The notes below the pieces were generated by a model. It was not told the DNA's origin and did not search any database. It saw only the letters and a list, made by a program, of their open reading frames with translations. Shown here piece after piece: positions 1 through 8,739 of a DNA stretch of 64,000 bases. Position 1 is the stretch's first letter. Each line of letters starts with the position of its first letter. Location: positions 744,001-808,000 of the forward strand of contig NZ_JACIDR010000001.1 of assembly GCF_014196425.1 (NCBI RefSeq), written 5' to 3'. The position numbers and the translations under genes were made by a program. This stretch comes from Hansschlegelia beijingensis (GTDB taxonomy: Bacteria > Pseudomonadota > Alphaproteobacteria > Rhizobiales > Methylopilaceae).

Positions 1-212
1 TGGCGCTGAAGGGCGGCTCCCAGGAGACGCGCGTGTTCCTGATGACGGGCGTGCTCGGCGGCTTCACGACATTCTCGGCCTTCTCGCTGGACGCCGTGGC
101 GCTGTGGGAGCGCGGCGCGGCCGGCCTTGCGGCAGGCTACGTGGCGGCCTCGGTCGCGCTCTCGATCGGGGCGCTGTTCGGCGGCCTCGCGCTTGGGCGC
201 GCTCTGGGGTAA
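1..212 (+). CDS. crcB: Fluoride ion transporter CrcB/FluC, C-terminal part (5' end outside window)
   Basis: The window opens inside a reading frame (codons from base 3) that ends at TAA 210-212. The last 69 residues contain GVLGGFTTFSAFSLD, the hallmark of the Fluc/CrcB fluoride channel, whose Phe residues line the fluoride path and whose TTFS segment lies near the central sodium site. Two hydrophobic segments remain: one around this motif and a final Ala/Gly/Leu-rich helix. The family forms antiparallel dimers in the inner membrane and exports fluoride. The next gene begins 91 bases downstream in the same direction. Confidence 0.93.
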   Translation, partial: ALKGGSQETRVFLMTGVLGGFTTFSAFSLDAVALWERGAAGLAAGYVAASVALSIGALFGGLALGRALG

Positions 213-303
213 AAGGCCAGTTCTTCTCACTCGAAACGCAAGTCGCCGACGCCCCGCAAGCCGGGCGTCGCGGCCGTGTCGGCGAACCGAAAGCACGTCC
301 CCG

Positions 304-1542
304 ATGGCCGACCGCCCCTCACGCGGACCCAAGCCAGGCTCCCGCCCCCCCGCGCGCACCAAGACCGGACGGCCGACCAAGGCCGCAGCTCGGGCCGCAG
401 CCGGCGCGGCGTTCCGCAATCCGGCGAAGAAGCCCGCCGCGCAGAAATCCTCCGGCGCGCCACGCTCCGCGGTGGAGAAGAGCCTTGCGATGGCCGTCAG
501 GCCGTTGCCGGCGCTTCCGGGCAAGTCCGCCGGCGTCCAGACGATCCCGGTCCGCGAGGCGGAAGAGGGCATGCGTCTCGACCGCTGGTTCAAGGAGCGC
601 TTTCCGGCGCTGGCGTTCGGGCACCTCCAGAAGCTCTGCCGGACAGGCCAGATCCGCGTCGACGGAGCGCGCGCCAAGACCGCGACGCGGCTCTCGGCCG
701 GCATGCAGGTCCGCGTCCCGCCGCTGAAGAACGAGGACGACGATGGGGAGGGGGTCGCCGCCCCCGCCGTCCGCCATCCGGCCAGCGACGACAAGGACGC
801 GCGGTTCCTGAAGGACATCACGCTCTTCGAGAGCCGCGACATCCTGGTGTTGAACAAGCCGTTCGGCCTGGCGGTGCAGGGCGGCTCGGGCACCACCCGG
901 CATGTCGACGGCCTGCTCGAGGCGCTGCGCGACCGGCAGGGCCAGAAGCCGCGCCTGGTTCACCGGATCGACAAGGACACCGCCGGCGTGCTGGTCGTCG
1001 CCAAGACGCGGCTGGCCGCCTCCGAGCTCGCGCGCGCGTTCCGCTCGCGTCTCACCCGCAAGATCTACTGGGCGCTCGTCGCCGGCGTGCCGCGGGTCCG
1101 GCAGGGCCGGATCTCGACCTATCTGGCGAAGGGCGAGGGCGACGGTCCCGAGGGCGAGCGCATGCAGGTCGCCGATCACGGCCACGACGGCGCCAGCCAC
1201 GCGCTGACCTATTATGCGGTGGTGGATCAGGCCGGGCAGAAGCTGTCCTGGCTGTCGCTGAAGCCGGTCACCGGCCGGACCCATCAGCTGCGCGCTCATT
1301 GCGCCCATATCGGCCATCCGATCGTGGGCGATCCCAAATACTTCAACGTCGAGAACTGGGAGTTCCCGGGCGGCTTGCAGAACCGGCTGCACCTTCTCGC
1401 GCGGCGGCTCGTGCTGCCGCTCGCCAATGGCGACGTGCTCGACGTCTCCGCGCCCTTGCCGCCGCATATGGCGCAGTCGTGGAGCGTTCTCGGCTTCGAC
1501 GCCAGCGATTACGACCCGATCGTCGACGCGCCGGAGGACTGA
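304..1542 (+). CDS. RluA-family 23S rRNA pseudouridine synthase (RluC-like)
   Basis: The 412-residue protein isomerises uridine to pseudouridine in ribosomal RNA. A basic, Ala/Lys/Pro-rich N-terminal tail of about 75 residues is followed by an S4 RNA-binding domain (about 88-140, RLDRWFKERFPAL) and the RluA catalytic domain. The catalytic Asp is D223 in HRIDKDTAG, and the later motif KPVTGRTHQLRAH is typical of the family. I chose the ATG at 304 because earlier in-frame starts overlap crcB in another frame. The tail is longer than in E. coli RluC (319 residues) but such tails are common in alphaproteobacteria. RluC or RluD specificity cannot be decided from the sequence alone. Confidence 0.9.
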   Translation: MADRPSRGPKPGSRPPARTKTGRPTKAAARAAAGAAFRNPAKKPAAQKSSGAPRSAVEKSLAMAVRPLPALPGKSAGVQTIPVREAEEGMRLDRWFKERFPALAFGHLQKLCRTGQIRVDGARAKTATRLSAGMQVRVPPLKNEDDDGEGVAAPAVRHPASDDKDARFLKDITLFESRDILVLNKPFGLAVQGGSGTTRHVDGLLEALRDRQGQKPRLVHRIDKDTAGVLVVAKTRLAASELARAFRSRLTRKIYWALVAGVPRVRQGRISTYLAKGEGDGPEGERMQVADHGHDGASHALTYYAVVDQAGQKLSWLSLKPVTGRTHQLRAHCAHIGHPIVGDPKYFNVENWEFPGGLQNRLHLLARRLVLPLANGDVLDVSAPLPPHMAQSWSVLGFDASDYDPIVDAPED

Positions 1543-1594
1543 GCGGCCGTCGGTCCCCGGGTCGCTTGTGCGCGTGGGCCCGCGGGCTTAGTTC

Positions 1595-2275
1595 ATGACC
1601 ATGAAGCTCGTCATCTTCGACGTCGACGGCACGCTCCTCGACAGCCAGCACGCCATCGTGGCGGCGATGGCGAAAGCCTATATCCAGCATGGCCTGCCGG
1701 CGCCCACGCGCGAGGCCGTGCGGGCGATCGTCGGGCTCTCGGTCGCCGAAGCGGTGGCGGCGCTTTCGGCGGAGGCGTCCGACCACCCGCTCCAGGACAT
1801 CGGCGACGCCTTCAAGCGCAGCTTCATGGAAAGCCGCAAGAGCTCGCCCGACGGGATGGCGCTCTATCCGGGCGCGCTCGAGATCATCGAAACGTTGGCG
1901 GCCCGCCACGACGTCCTCCTCGGACTCGCCACCGGCAACTCACGGCGCGGCGTGGCGCATTTTCTTGAACGTTTCGGCATCGAGGACCGCTTCGTCACGC
2001 GCCAGACGGCCGACGACGCGCCGTCGAAGCCGCATCCGGCGATGGTGCTCCAGGCGATCGCCGAGGCGGGCGTGTCGCCCGAATGCGCGGTGATGATCGG
2101 CGACACCACCTTCGACATGGAGATGGCGCGGGCTGCGGGCGCGCGGGCGATCGGCGTCGGGTGGGGCTATCACCCGCGCGAGCGCCTGTTCGCCGCCGGC
2201 GCCGAGACCATACTGGAGAGCTTCGAGGAACTGCCGGGGGTTCTCGGGCTGCTGGACGCCGTGGAGGCCGCGTGA
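1595..2275 (+). CDS. HAD-superfamily phosphatase (phosphoglycolate phosphatase-like)
   Basis: The 226-residue protein begins with the HAD motif I, FDVDGTLLDS, giving the nucleophile Asp9 and acid/base Asp11. Motif II is the Thr in GLATGNSRRG, and motif IV is VMIGDTTFDMEMARAAG, which binds magnesium. A helical cap lies between motifs I and II, as in the Gph/PGPase subfamily, so the likely substrate is a small phosphorylated metabolite such as 2-phosphoglycolate. The TGA at 2273-2275 overlaps the ATG of the next gene by one base (TGATG), so the two genes are probably translationally coupled. ATG 1601 is an alternative start. Confidence 0.9.
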   Translation: MTMKLVIFDVDGTLLDSQHAIVAAMAKAYIQHGLPAPTREAVRAIVGLSVAEAVAALSAEASDHPLQDIGDAFKRSFMESRKSSPDGMALYPGALEIIETLAARHDVLLGLATGNSRRGVAHFLERFGIEDRFVTRQTADDAPSKPHPAMVLQAIAEAGVSPECAVMIGDTTFDMEMARAAGARAIGVGWGYHPRERLFAAGAETILESFEELPGVLGLLDAVEAA

Positions 2276-3018
2276 TGGTTGAGATCGCTCCGGAGGCGCT
2301 CGGGAAGGCTCCGCTCCCGAAGCGATTCTATACGCAGGTCGAGGTTCTCGACGAGGCGGGGCGTTTCTTCGTGACGCTTGATCGCCGCAAGGTGAGGACT
2401 CCGGCCAAGGCCGCCCTCACCTTCGCGTCGCCCCCCCTCGCCGAAGCCGTGGCCGAGGAATGGCGCGCCCAGCAGGACGTCATCGATCCGCGGACGATGC
2501 CGCTCACCCGCATCGCCAACGTGGCGATCGACGGCGTCGCGCCCGAGCGCGAGGCGGTCCTGGCGGAGATCGTCAAATACGCGTCGAGCGATCTCGTCTG
2601 CTACCGGGCCGACATGCCGGATCGGCTCGTGGCGCGGCAGACGGAACATTGGGACCCGGTGCTGGCCTTCGCCCGCGACGATCTCGGGGCCCGCTTCGTG
2701 CTCGCCCAAGGCGTGATGTTCGTCGACCAGCCCGAAGAGACGCTCGAGGCGGTGCGGCGGGCGCTGCCCCGCGACGACCATTTCGTGCTCGCGGCGCTCA
2801 GCACGATGACCACCCTGACTGGCTCGGCACTGCTGGCGCTCGGGGTCCTGAGGGGCTGGCACACGGTCGAGCAGGCCTGGGCCGCCGCGAATGTCGACGA
2901 GGGCTGGAACGCCGATCTCTGGGGCCACGACGCCGAGGCCGCGGCCCGCCAGGAGGCGCGGCGCGTCGAGATGGAAGCCGCCGCCCGCATGATCGCTCTG
3001 AGCCTCTCGGCCCGCTGA
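2275..3018 (+). CDS. ATP12-family chaperone for F1-ATPase assembly
   Basis: The 247-residue product matches the ATP12 chaperone family, which binds the F1 alpha subunit during ATP synthase assembly. In bacteria the family is essentially confined to alphaproteobacteria, as expected for the ancestry of mitochondria. Recognisable conserved segments are PKRFYTQVEV and FFVTLDRRKVRTPAK near the N terminus, MPLTRIANVAID in the middle and SDLVCYRAD. The start ATG at 2275 overlaps the stop of the HAD phosphatase, and this phosphatase-ATP12 pair commonly occurs together in Rhizobiales. There is no signal peptide, consistent with a cytosolic chaperone. Confidence 0.93.
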   Translation: MVEIAPEALGKAPLPKRFYTQVEVLDEAGRFFVTLDRRKVRTPAKAALTFASPPLAEAVAEEWRAQQDVIDPRTMPLTRIANVAIDGVAPEREAVLAEIVKYASSDLVCYRADMPDRLVARQTEHWDPVLAFARDDLGARFVLAQGVMFVDQPEETLEAVRRALPRDDHFVLAALSTMTTLTGSALLALGVLRGWHTVEQAWAAANVDEGWNADLWGHDAEAAARQEARRVEMEAAARMIALSLSAR

Positions 3019-3191
3019 GGCGCCCGCGAGAACCGAGCCGGCTCCTCAGTCCCCGGAAGTGAGCGCCGCAGGGGAGGGAAAAGCCGCCTCCAGGCTCCGC
3101 CGTCTTCCTCCTTTGTCGACGTTGCCGGGCCGCGTCGGTCGGGCTAGGGCTGCACCGCAACATCCTTGATATTTGAAGGGCGGCGGTCGCG

Positions 3192-4718
3192 ATGAAGGAC
3201 ATTCTGCAGGAGCTCGAGCAGCGTCGCGCAACCGCCCGCCTCGGCGGCGGCGAGAAGCGCATCGCCGCCCAGCACGCGCGCGGCAAGCTGACCGCCCGCG
3301 AGCGTCTCGAGATCCTGCTCGATCCCGGCTCCTTCGAAGAATACGACATGTTCGTCGAGCATCGCTCGAGCGATTTCGGGATGGAGAAGCAGAAGATCCC
3401 CGGCGACGGCGTCGTTACCGGCTGGGGCACGGTGAACGGCCGCAAGGTCTTCGTCTTCGCCAAGGACTTCACCGTGTTCGGCGGTTCGCTGTCCGAAGCG
3501 CACGCCCAGAAGATCACCAAGATCCAGGACATGGCGATCCGGAACCGGGCCCCGGTGATCGGCCTGTTCGACGCGGGCGGGGCCCGCATCCAGGAAGGCG
3601 TCGCGGCGCTGGGCGGCTATGGCGAGGTCTTCCAGCGCAACGTGCTGGCCTCCGGCGTGATCCCGCAGATCTCGGTGATCATGGGCCCGTGCGCGGGCGG
3701 CGACGTCTATTCGCCGGCGATGACCGACTTCATCTTCATGGTCCGCGACCGCTCCTACATGTTCGTGACCGGGCCGGACGTCGTGAAGACGGTGACCAAC
3801 GAGACGGTCACCGCGGAAGAGCTCGGCGGCGCCAAGGTGCACACGACGAAGTCGTCGATCGCCGACGGGGCCTATGACAATGACGTCGACGCTCTGGTCG
3901 ACATGCGCCGGCTGATGGACTTCCTGCCGGGCAACAACATCGAAGGCGTGCCCGAATGGCCTTCCTTCGATGATCCGGACCGGCTCGACGCTTCGCTCGA
4001 CACGCTGATCCCGGACAACCCGAACAAGCCCTACGACATCAAGGAACTGATCCTGAAGACCGTCGACGAGAGCGACTTCTTCGAGATTCAGGAAGCCTTC
4101 GCGCGAAACATCGTCACCGGGTTCGGCCGGATGGAGGGCCGCACGGTCGGGATCGTCGCCAACCAGCCGATGGTGCTGGCGGGCGTTCTCGACAGCGACG
4201 CGAGCCGCAAGGCGGCGCGCTTCGTGCGGTTCTGCGACTGCTTCGAGATCCCGATCGTCACCTTCGTCGACGTGCCGGGCTTCCTGCCCGGCACCGCGCA
4301 GGAGTATGGCGGGCTCATCAAGCACGGCGCGAAGCTGCTGTTCGCCTACGCGGAGGCGACAGTCCCGAAGGTCACGGTGATCACCCGCAAGGCGTATGGC
4401 GGCGCCTATGACGTCATGGCCTCGAAGCATCTGCGCGGCGACGTGAACTATGCCTGGCCGTCAGCGCAGATCGCCGTCATGGGCGCCAAGGGCGCGGTCG
4501 AGATCATCTTCCGCGGCGCCGACGCGGACGGCATCGCGCAGAAGACCAGGGAGTACGAGGACCGTTTCATGTCGCCCTTCGTGGCGGCCGAGCGCGGCTA
4601 TATCGACGAGGTCATCCTGCCGCGATCGACCCGCCGCCGCGTCGCCCGCGCGCTCGCGATGCTCCGCGGCAAGCGGCTCGAAAACCCCTGGAAGAAGCAC
4701 GACAACATTCCGCTTTGA
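3192..4718 (+). CDS. pccB: Propionyl-CoA carboxylase, beta (carboxyltransferase) subunit
   Basis: The 508-residue protein is the carboxyltransferase half of a biotin-dependent acyl-CoA carboxylase. It moves the carboxyl group from carboxybiotin to propionyl-CoA, giving methylmalonyl-CoA. The N-half crotonase fold carries GGARIQEGV and [16 protein letters not shown] (oxyanion hole). The C-half carries [16 protein letters not shown] and [16 protein letters not shown]. Asp407 in GAYDVM occupies the position where Asp favours propionyl-CoA and Ile favours acetyl-CoA in Streptomyces enzymes, which supports the pccB call. The biotin-carrying partner is pccA about 5.5 kb downstream on the same strand. 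A GAAGGGCGG stretch lies before the ATG. Confidence 0.96.
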   Translation: MKDILQELEQRRATARLGGGEKRIAAQHARGKLTARERLEILLDPGSFEEYDMFVEHRSSDFGMEKQKIPGDGVVTGWGTVNGRKVFVFAKDFTVFGGSLSEAHAQKITKIQDMAIRNRAPVIGLFDAGGARIQEGVAALGGYGEVFQRNVLASGVIPQISVIMGPCAGGDVYSPAMTDFIFMVRDRSYMFVTGPDVVKTVTNETVTAEELGGAKVHTTKSSIADGAYDNDVDALVDMRRLMDFLPGNNIEGVPEWPSFDDPDRLDASLDTLIPDNPNKPYDIKELILKTVDESDFFEIQEAFARNIVTGFGRMEGRTVGIVANQPMVLAGVLDSDASRKAARFVRFCDCFEIPIVTFVDVPGFLPGTAQEYGGLIKHGAKLLFAYAEATVPKVTVITRKAYGGAYDVMASKHLRGDVNYAWPSAQIAVMGAKGAVEIIFRGADADGIAQKTREYEDRFMSPFVAAERGYIDEVILPRSTRRRVARALAMLRGKRLENPWKKHDNIPL

Positions 4719-4778
4719 GGCTTTTCGTCCCGAAATGGCACGTAACGGCGGATGCGGCTTGACAAAAAAGTTCGCCGG

Positions 4779-4794
4779 TTAACCTTCCGTTAAC
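4779..4794 (+). promoter_or_regulatory. CtrA box 1 (TTAA-N7-TTAAC)
   Basis: The 16 bases TTAACCTTCCGTTAAC match the full CtrA recognition sequence TTAA-N7-TTAAC with no mismatch. The site lies in an A/T-enriched patch, unusual in this GC-rich sequence, 126 bases upstream of the desaturase start at 4920. CtrA is the cell-cycle response regulator of alphaproteobacteria. Occupancy is inferred, not observed. Confidence 0.72.
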
Positions 4795-4817
4795 TTCCGA
4801 CTCGCTTTTTCCGGGCG

Positions 4818-4833
4818 TTAACGCTTCATTAAC
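4818..4833 (+). promoter_or_regulatory. CtrA box 2 (TTAA-N7-TTAAC)
   Basis: The 16 bases TTAACGCTTCATTAAC are a second perfect TTAA-N7-TTAAC site, 39 bases downstream of the first. The spacing is close to four helical turns, so two CtrA dimers would sit on nearly the same face of the DNA. The site ends 87 bases before the desaturase start codon. A nearby TTGACA at 4759-4764 has no convincing -10 partner. Confidence 0.72.
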
Positions 4834-4919
4834 CCTCGCGATCGGGAGCGAGGGCGTGCGCCTGCGCCGCTGACAAAGCGGCGCTCCGTGGCTGATCGCG
4901 TGTAGCGATGAGGTCAGGA

Positions 4920-5870
4920 ATGGTCGCACTCGATCTTGCCCCGCTCCACGGCGAAGCCGAGGAGCGCGTTCACCCACGCAAAGGCGTCAAGGTCGGTGGC
5001 CCCGACGCCCTCTGGAAACGGCTGGAATACGGCACGCTGATCGGCGGCATGGCGATCGGCGCCATGCTCGGCGTCTGGTGGATGTTCACCCACCAGATGA
5101 CCTGGATCGAGTGGACCTCGCTGGCCGTGGGCTACGTCGTCATCAATGTCGGCGTCGGCATGGGCTACCATCGCTATTTCACCCACCGCGCCTTCGAGAC
5201 CTCGAAGCCGATGCGCTATGCGATCGGCGTCCTGGCGCAGCTCTGCTGCCAGGGCTCGGTGCTGCGCTGGGTGGCCGATCACCGCCGCCACCACGCGCAC
5301 GCGGACCAGTGCGGCGACGTCCACAGCCCGGTCGTCGACGGCATGTGCAACAACGAGGGCACGCTGAAGGGCCTGTTTCACAGCCATATCGGCTGGCTCG
5401 CTGACGCCACGACGACGGACCTCGACGTGTTCGCGCGCGATCTCCAGCAGGACCCGGTCATCATGTGGTGCCACCGCACCCGCTGGTTCTGGGCCTTCGT
5501 CTCGATGGCCGGCGCGCCCTTCCTGTTCGGCTACGCGTTCGGCGGTCTCGAGCACGGCATCGGCTCGATGCTGGTCGGCGGGTTCCTCCGGACGTTCCTG
5601 TTCCTCAACATCGTCCTCGCGGTGAACTCGATCGGCCACACCTTCGGTTCGGAGCGGTTCGAGAACCACAGCCACGCCAAGAACAACTGGATCCTGGCTC
5701 TGCTGACCTTCGGCGACGGCTGGCACAACAACCACCACAAGCACCCGCGCAACGCCTATGCGGGGCTCGCCTGGTACGAGATCGACGTGAACGGCTACAT
5801 CATCTCCGGCCTGGAGAAGCTGGGGCTGGTGTGGAACGTCGTGCGCGTGCCGACCGCCAAGGCCGACTGA
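4920..5870 (+). CDS. Membrane acyl-CoA / fatty-acid desaturase (delta-9 type)
   Basis: The 316-residue protein is a membrane di-iron fatty-acid desaturase that introduces a double bond into an acyl chain. All three histidine clusters are present: HRYFTH (84-89), HRRHH (121-125) and HNNHH (269-273). An extra conserved His pattern is in NSIGHTFGSERFENHSH. Hydrophobic segments around 38-80 and 187-240 fit the usual four-helix topology. I prefer ATG 4920 to ATG 4908 because GAGGT stands at Shine-Dalgarno distance from 4920. Two CtrA boxes lie upstream and a terminator follows. The substrate could be acyl-CoA or a phospholipid-bound acyl chain. Confidence 0.93.
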   Translation: MVALDLAPLHGEAEERVHPRKGVKVGGPDALWKRLEYGTLIGGMAIGAMLGVWWMFTHQMTWIEWTSLAVGYVVINVGVGMGYHRYFTHRAFETSKPMRYAIGVLAQLCCQGSVLRWVADHRRHHAHADQCGDVHSPVVDGMCNNEGTLKGLFHSHIGWLADATTTDLDVFARDLQQDPVIMWCHRTRWFWAFVSMAGAPFLFGYAFGGLEHGIGSMLVGGFLRTFLFLNIVLAVNSIGHTFGSERFENHSHAKNNWILALLTFGDGWHNNHHKHPRNAYAGLAWYEIDVNGYIISGLEKLGLVWNVVRVPTAKAD

Positions 5871-5882
5871 CCCGTCGGTTCC

Positions 5883-5907
5883 CTCTCTCTCTCTCTCTCT
5901 CTCTCTC
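5883..5907 (+). repeat. CT dinucleotide tract, (CT)12
   Basis: Twelve uninterrupted CT units plus one C lie 12 bases after the desaturase stop codon and 9 bases before the terminator stem. Long perfect dinucleotide runs are rare in bacterial chromosomes and prone to slipped-strand length change. It lies outside coding sequence. Confidence 0.97.
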
Positions 5908-5916
5908 AACTTGTCC

Positions 5917-5943
5917 AGCCGGAGCCTTGCGCTCCGGCTTTTT
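5917..5943 (+). terminator. Rho-independent terminator of the desaturase gene
   Basis: A perfect 9-bp stem, AGCCGGAGC pairing with GCTCCGGCT, encloses the loop CTTGC and runs into a five-T tract. It closes the desaturase transcription unit. Confidence 0.92.
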
Positions 5944-6041
5944 CGTATGCGCGGATTTGCGCGTTGAGGGGAAAGCACTTTTGGCCCGGGATCACATATA
6001 CGTAAGCGATGCCCGGGCAACGCTTGGGGCGTTCGGGCGAG

Positions 6042-7334
6042 ATGATGCGCGTATTGGTCGTGTCGATCGGCACATATGGCGACGTGCTGCCATTCATCGC
6101 GATGGCGGCGGAGCTCGGCCGCCGCGGCCATGAGGTCACGCTCGCCAGCGCCGAGACGTTCGAGGCGCCGGCGCGGCGGGCGGGCGTTCCCTTCGAGCCG
6201 CTGATGTCGACGGCCGAATACGCCGGCCTGTTCGATCATCCGGATTTCTGGCGGCCATGGCTGGGACCGCAGCGCCTGTTCTCGGCGCTTCCGGAGCTGG
6301 CGCGGCCGACCTACGAGTTCATCGCGCGCAACCACCAGCCGGGAGAGACGGTGGTGGTCGCCTCCGCGCTGGCGTTCGGCGCCCGCGTGGCCGAGGAGAT
6401 CCTCCGGGTCCCCGTGGTCTGGGCGCATCTGACGCCCATCCTGCTTCCGAGCCGCCACGAGCCGCCGCGGCTGCCCTTTCTGCCGCTGCCGCGCTGGCTC
6501 CCGCCGGTCATCAAATGGAAGCTCCAGACCGGGGCGTACAAGTTCGCCATCGCGCCTCGACTGCGGCCGAAGCTGAACGCATTCAGGGCCGAGCTCGGCC
6601 TGCCGCCGATCGAGAACCTGCGCAAGTGGTGGCGGCCGCGTCGGCGCATGGCGCTTCTGTTCCCGGACTGGTTCGCGGCCCCGCAGCCGGACTGGCCCGA
6701 GCAGGCCCGCCAGCTCGATTTCCCGCGGGCGGATCTCTTCGGCGCGCGGTCGGAACGCCTCGATCCGGCCCTCCAGGCGTTTCTGAGCGCCGGGGAGAAG
6801 CCGATCGCCATCACGTTCGGATCAGCGCGGTTCGGGTCCGACAAGCTCTATCGCGCCGCGATCGAGGCCTGCGTGCGGCTCGGTCGGCGGTGCCTCGTGC
6901 TCTCCCAGCAGCCGATGGAGGCGGTCGAGGGCCTCGAGCACGCCGCCTTCTTCACTGAATACGCGCCGCTGAGCCAGGTTCTGCCGAACTGCGCGGCCCT
7001 GGTTCATCATGGCGGCGTCGGCACTGTCTCGCTCGCGCTCGCCGCCGGCGTGCCGCAGTTGATCGCGCCGATGGCGTTCGATCAGTTTGATCACGCGGCG
7101 CGCGTGCGGCGGCTCGGTTGCGGCGCCTCGCTCTCCCGCCGGCGGTTTGGGGCGCGCAGCGCCGCGAGCGTCCTGGCTCGCATTCTCGACTCCCCCGAGG
7201 TGGCCGCGAGTTGCGCGGCTGCGGCCGCGCGCAGCGGTCGGGGCGACGCGATCATCGACGCCTGCGACCTGATCGAGCGGGAGGGGACGCCTCGCTCCAT
7301 GGCCGCGCCGGCGCGCCGTCGCAGCAGCGTTTGA
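6042..7334 (+). CDS. GT1-type glycosyltransferase, first of a tandem pair
   Basis: The 430-residue protein has the GT-B fold of the UGT/GT28-like family (relatives include RhlB and sterol glucosyltransferases), which move a sugar from a nucleotide donor to a lipid or other hydrophobic acceptor. The N-terminal domain opens RVLVVSIGTYGDVLPF. The C-terminal donor domain has HHGGVGT followed by PQLIAPMAFDQFD, the family's nucleotide-sugar signature. There is no signal peptide or clear membrane helix, so it is probably cytosolic or membrane-peripheral. ATG 6042 and 6045 are both plausible starts. It resembles the next gene along its whole length. The acceptor is unknown. Confidence 0.88.
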   Translation: MMRVLVVSIGTYGDVLPFIAMAAELGRRGHEVTLASAETFEAPARRAGVPFEPLMSTAEYAGLFDHPDFWRPWLGPQRLFSALPELARPTYEFIARNHQPGETVVVASALAFGARVAEEILRVPVVWAHLTPILLPSRHEPPRLPFLPLPRWLPPVIKWKLQTGAYKFAIAPRLRPKLNAFRAELGLPPIENLRKWWRPRRRMALLFPDWFAAPQPDWPEQARQLDFPRADLFGARSERLDPALQAFLSAGEKPIAITFGSARFGSDKLYRAAIEACVRLGRRCLVLSQQPMEAVEGLEHAAFFTEYAPLSQVLPNCAALVHHGGVGTVSLALAAGVPQLIAPMAFDQFDHAARVRRLGCGASLSRRRFGARSAASVLARILDSPEVAASCAAAAARSGRGDAIIDACDLIEREGTPRSMAAPARRRSSV

Positions 7335-7403
7335 CGGCGCCCGCTGGCCGGGTCATGAAATTGGGGAAGACCGCAGGTCCATCGGGCCGGCGACCTCCGC
7401 CTC

Positions 7404-8681
7404 ATGCACGTGCTGATTGCGGCGATCGGCAGCTCCGGAGACGTCCTCCCGCTGATCGCGATAGGAGGCGAGCTTCAGCGACGCGGGCACCGGGTGACGA
7501 TGGCCGCGCCGGCGCCGTTCGGCCCGATGGCGGCGCGCGCCGGCATCGGCTTCGAGGCTCTCGGGACAGAGCGGGATTACGCGGCCGCCTTCGCTGATCC
7601 TGCGCTCTGGAGCTCCCGCCGCGGAGTGCGCACGCTGTTCGCGGCGGTCGCAGCCGCCATTCCGCCGACATTCGCCTTCGTGATGCGGCGACATCGCCGC
7701 GGCCGCACGATCGTCCTGGCCTCCTCGCTGGCGCTTGGCGCGCGCGTGGCGGTGGGCGTCCGACGCGGTCCATACATCGTCGTCCACCTGCAGCCGGTGC
7801 TGATGCAGAGCCGGCATGAGGCGCCCAGACTGCCGGGACTGTTCAGCCTGGGCTGGCTGCCGGCAGAGCTGAAGTGGCGACTGCAGATCGGCGCCGACAG
7901 ATACGTCATCGATCCGGCCCTGCTCCCCGCGCTGAACGCGTTTCGCGCCGAGATCGGACAGGATCCCGTGCGTCGTCTGCGCCATTGGTGGAATGCGCGC
8001 GGCCGGGTGCTGCTGCTCTACCCGCCATGGTTCGCGGCGTTCCAGCCGGACTGGCCGAAGAACGCGCGTCAGGTCGGCTTTCCTTGCGCGGACATGGTCG
8101 GAGCGCCGGACGAGGGCCCGGAGGCGCTCGCCGCGTTTCTGGACGCCGGCCCCAAACCGGTGGCCGTGACGTTCGGCACCGGCATGCTGCACGGGGAAGC
8201 GATGTATCGGGCGGCGATCGCCGCCTGCGCCGCGCTCGGGCTCCGCTGCGTGGTGTCGTGCCCCCATCCGCTCGAGATTCCGCCTGAGGGGCGGGGTCAG
8301 GTCTTCGTCCTTCGCTATGCGCCGTTCAGCGTTCTGCTGCCGCGCTGCCGCGCGATCATTCATCACGGCGGCATCGGCACGGTCGCGCAGGCCTTCGCCG
8401 CGGCGATCCCGCAGCTGATCGTGCCGCTCGCCTTTGACCAGTTCGACAATGCGGAACGCGTGAAACGGCTGGGCTGCGGGCTCGTTCTGCGCCGCGAGGC
8501 GTTTGGCGCGCGCATAGCCGCCCGGCGACTGCGGGGCCTGCTCGCCTCGACCCGGGTCTCCGAGGCGTGCGCGGGCGTCGCGCAGCGCTGCGTCGGAGCC
8601 GACGCCATCGGGAGGGTCTGCGAGGAGGTCGAGGCTGTCTTCGCGGAAAGCAGGGCGCTGCGCGGCGGAGGAGATCGATAG
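7404..8681 (+). CDS. GT1-type glycosyltransferase, second of a tandem pair
   Basis: This 425-residue protein is a paralogue of the preceding gene. It shares the opening HVLIAAIGSSGDVLPLIAIG, the central ALNAFRAEIG, the HWW and WFAAFQPDWP segments, and the donor-binding HHGGIGT with LAFDQFDN. The two proteins are clearly diverged, so the duplication is old, and they may add successive sugars or use different acceptors. The intergenic gap is 69 bases and both genes point the same way, so one transcript is likely. The closeness of a desaturase and a membrane hydrolase suggests a glycolipid, but this is inference. Confidence 0.88.
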   Translation: MHVLIAAIGSSGDVLPLIAIGGELQRRGHRVTMAAPAPFGPMAARAGIGFEALGTERDYAAAFADPALWSSRRGVRTLFAAVAAAIPPTFAFVMRRHRRGRTIVLASSLALGARVAVGVRRGPYIVVHLQPVLMQSRHEAPRLPGLFSLGWLPAELKWRLQIGADRYVIDPALLPALNAFRAEIGQDPVRRLRHWWNARGRVLLLYPPWFAAFQPDWPKNARQVGFPCADMVGAPDEGPEALAAFLDAGPKPVAVTFGTGMLHGEAMYRAAIAACAALGLRCVVSCPHPLEIPPEGRGQVFVLRYAPFSVLLPRCRAIIHHGGIGTVAQAFAAAIPQLIVPLAFDQFDNAERVKRLGCGLVLRREAFGARIAARRLRGLLASTRVSEACAGVAQRCVGADAIGRVCEEVEAVFAESRALRGGGDR

Positions 8682-8739
8682 ACGGGCGTCCCGCTCCATC
8701 TGAGGATACGGGCGGGGGAGCCCGACGGGAGGTGGAGCG

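Noticed and set aside
4759-4764. TTGACA as a -35 element for the desaturase gene
   Set aside because: No plausible -10 element lies 15-19 bases downstream; that stretch is the first CtrA box.
5883-5907. CT run as part of a larger repeat array or CRISPR
   Set aside because: It is a plain dinucleotide tract with no spacers or repeat units.
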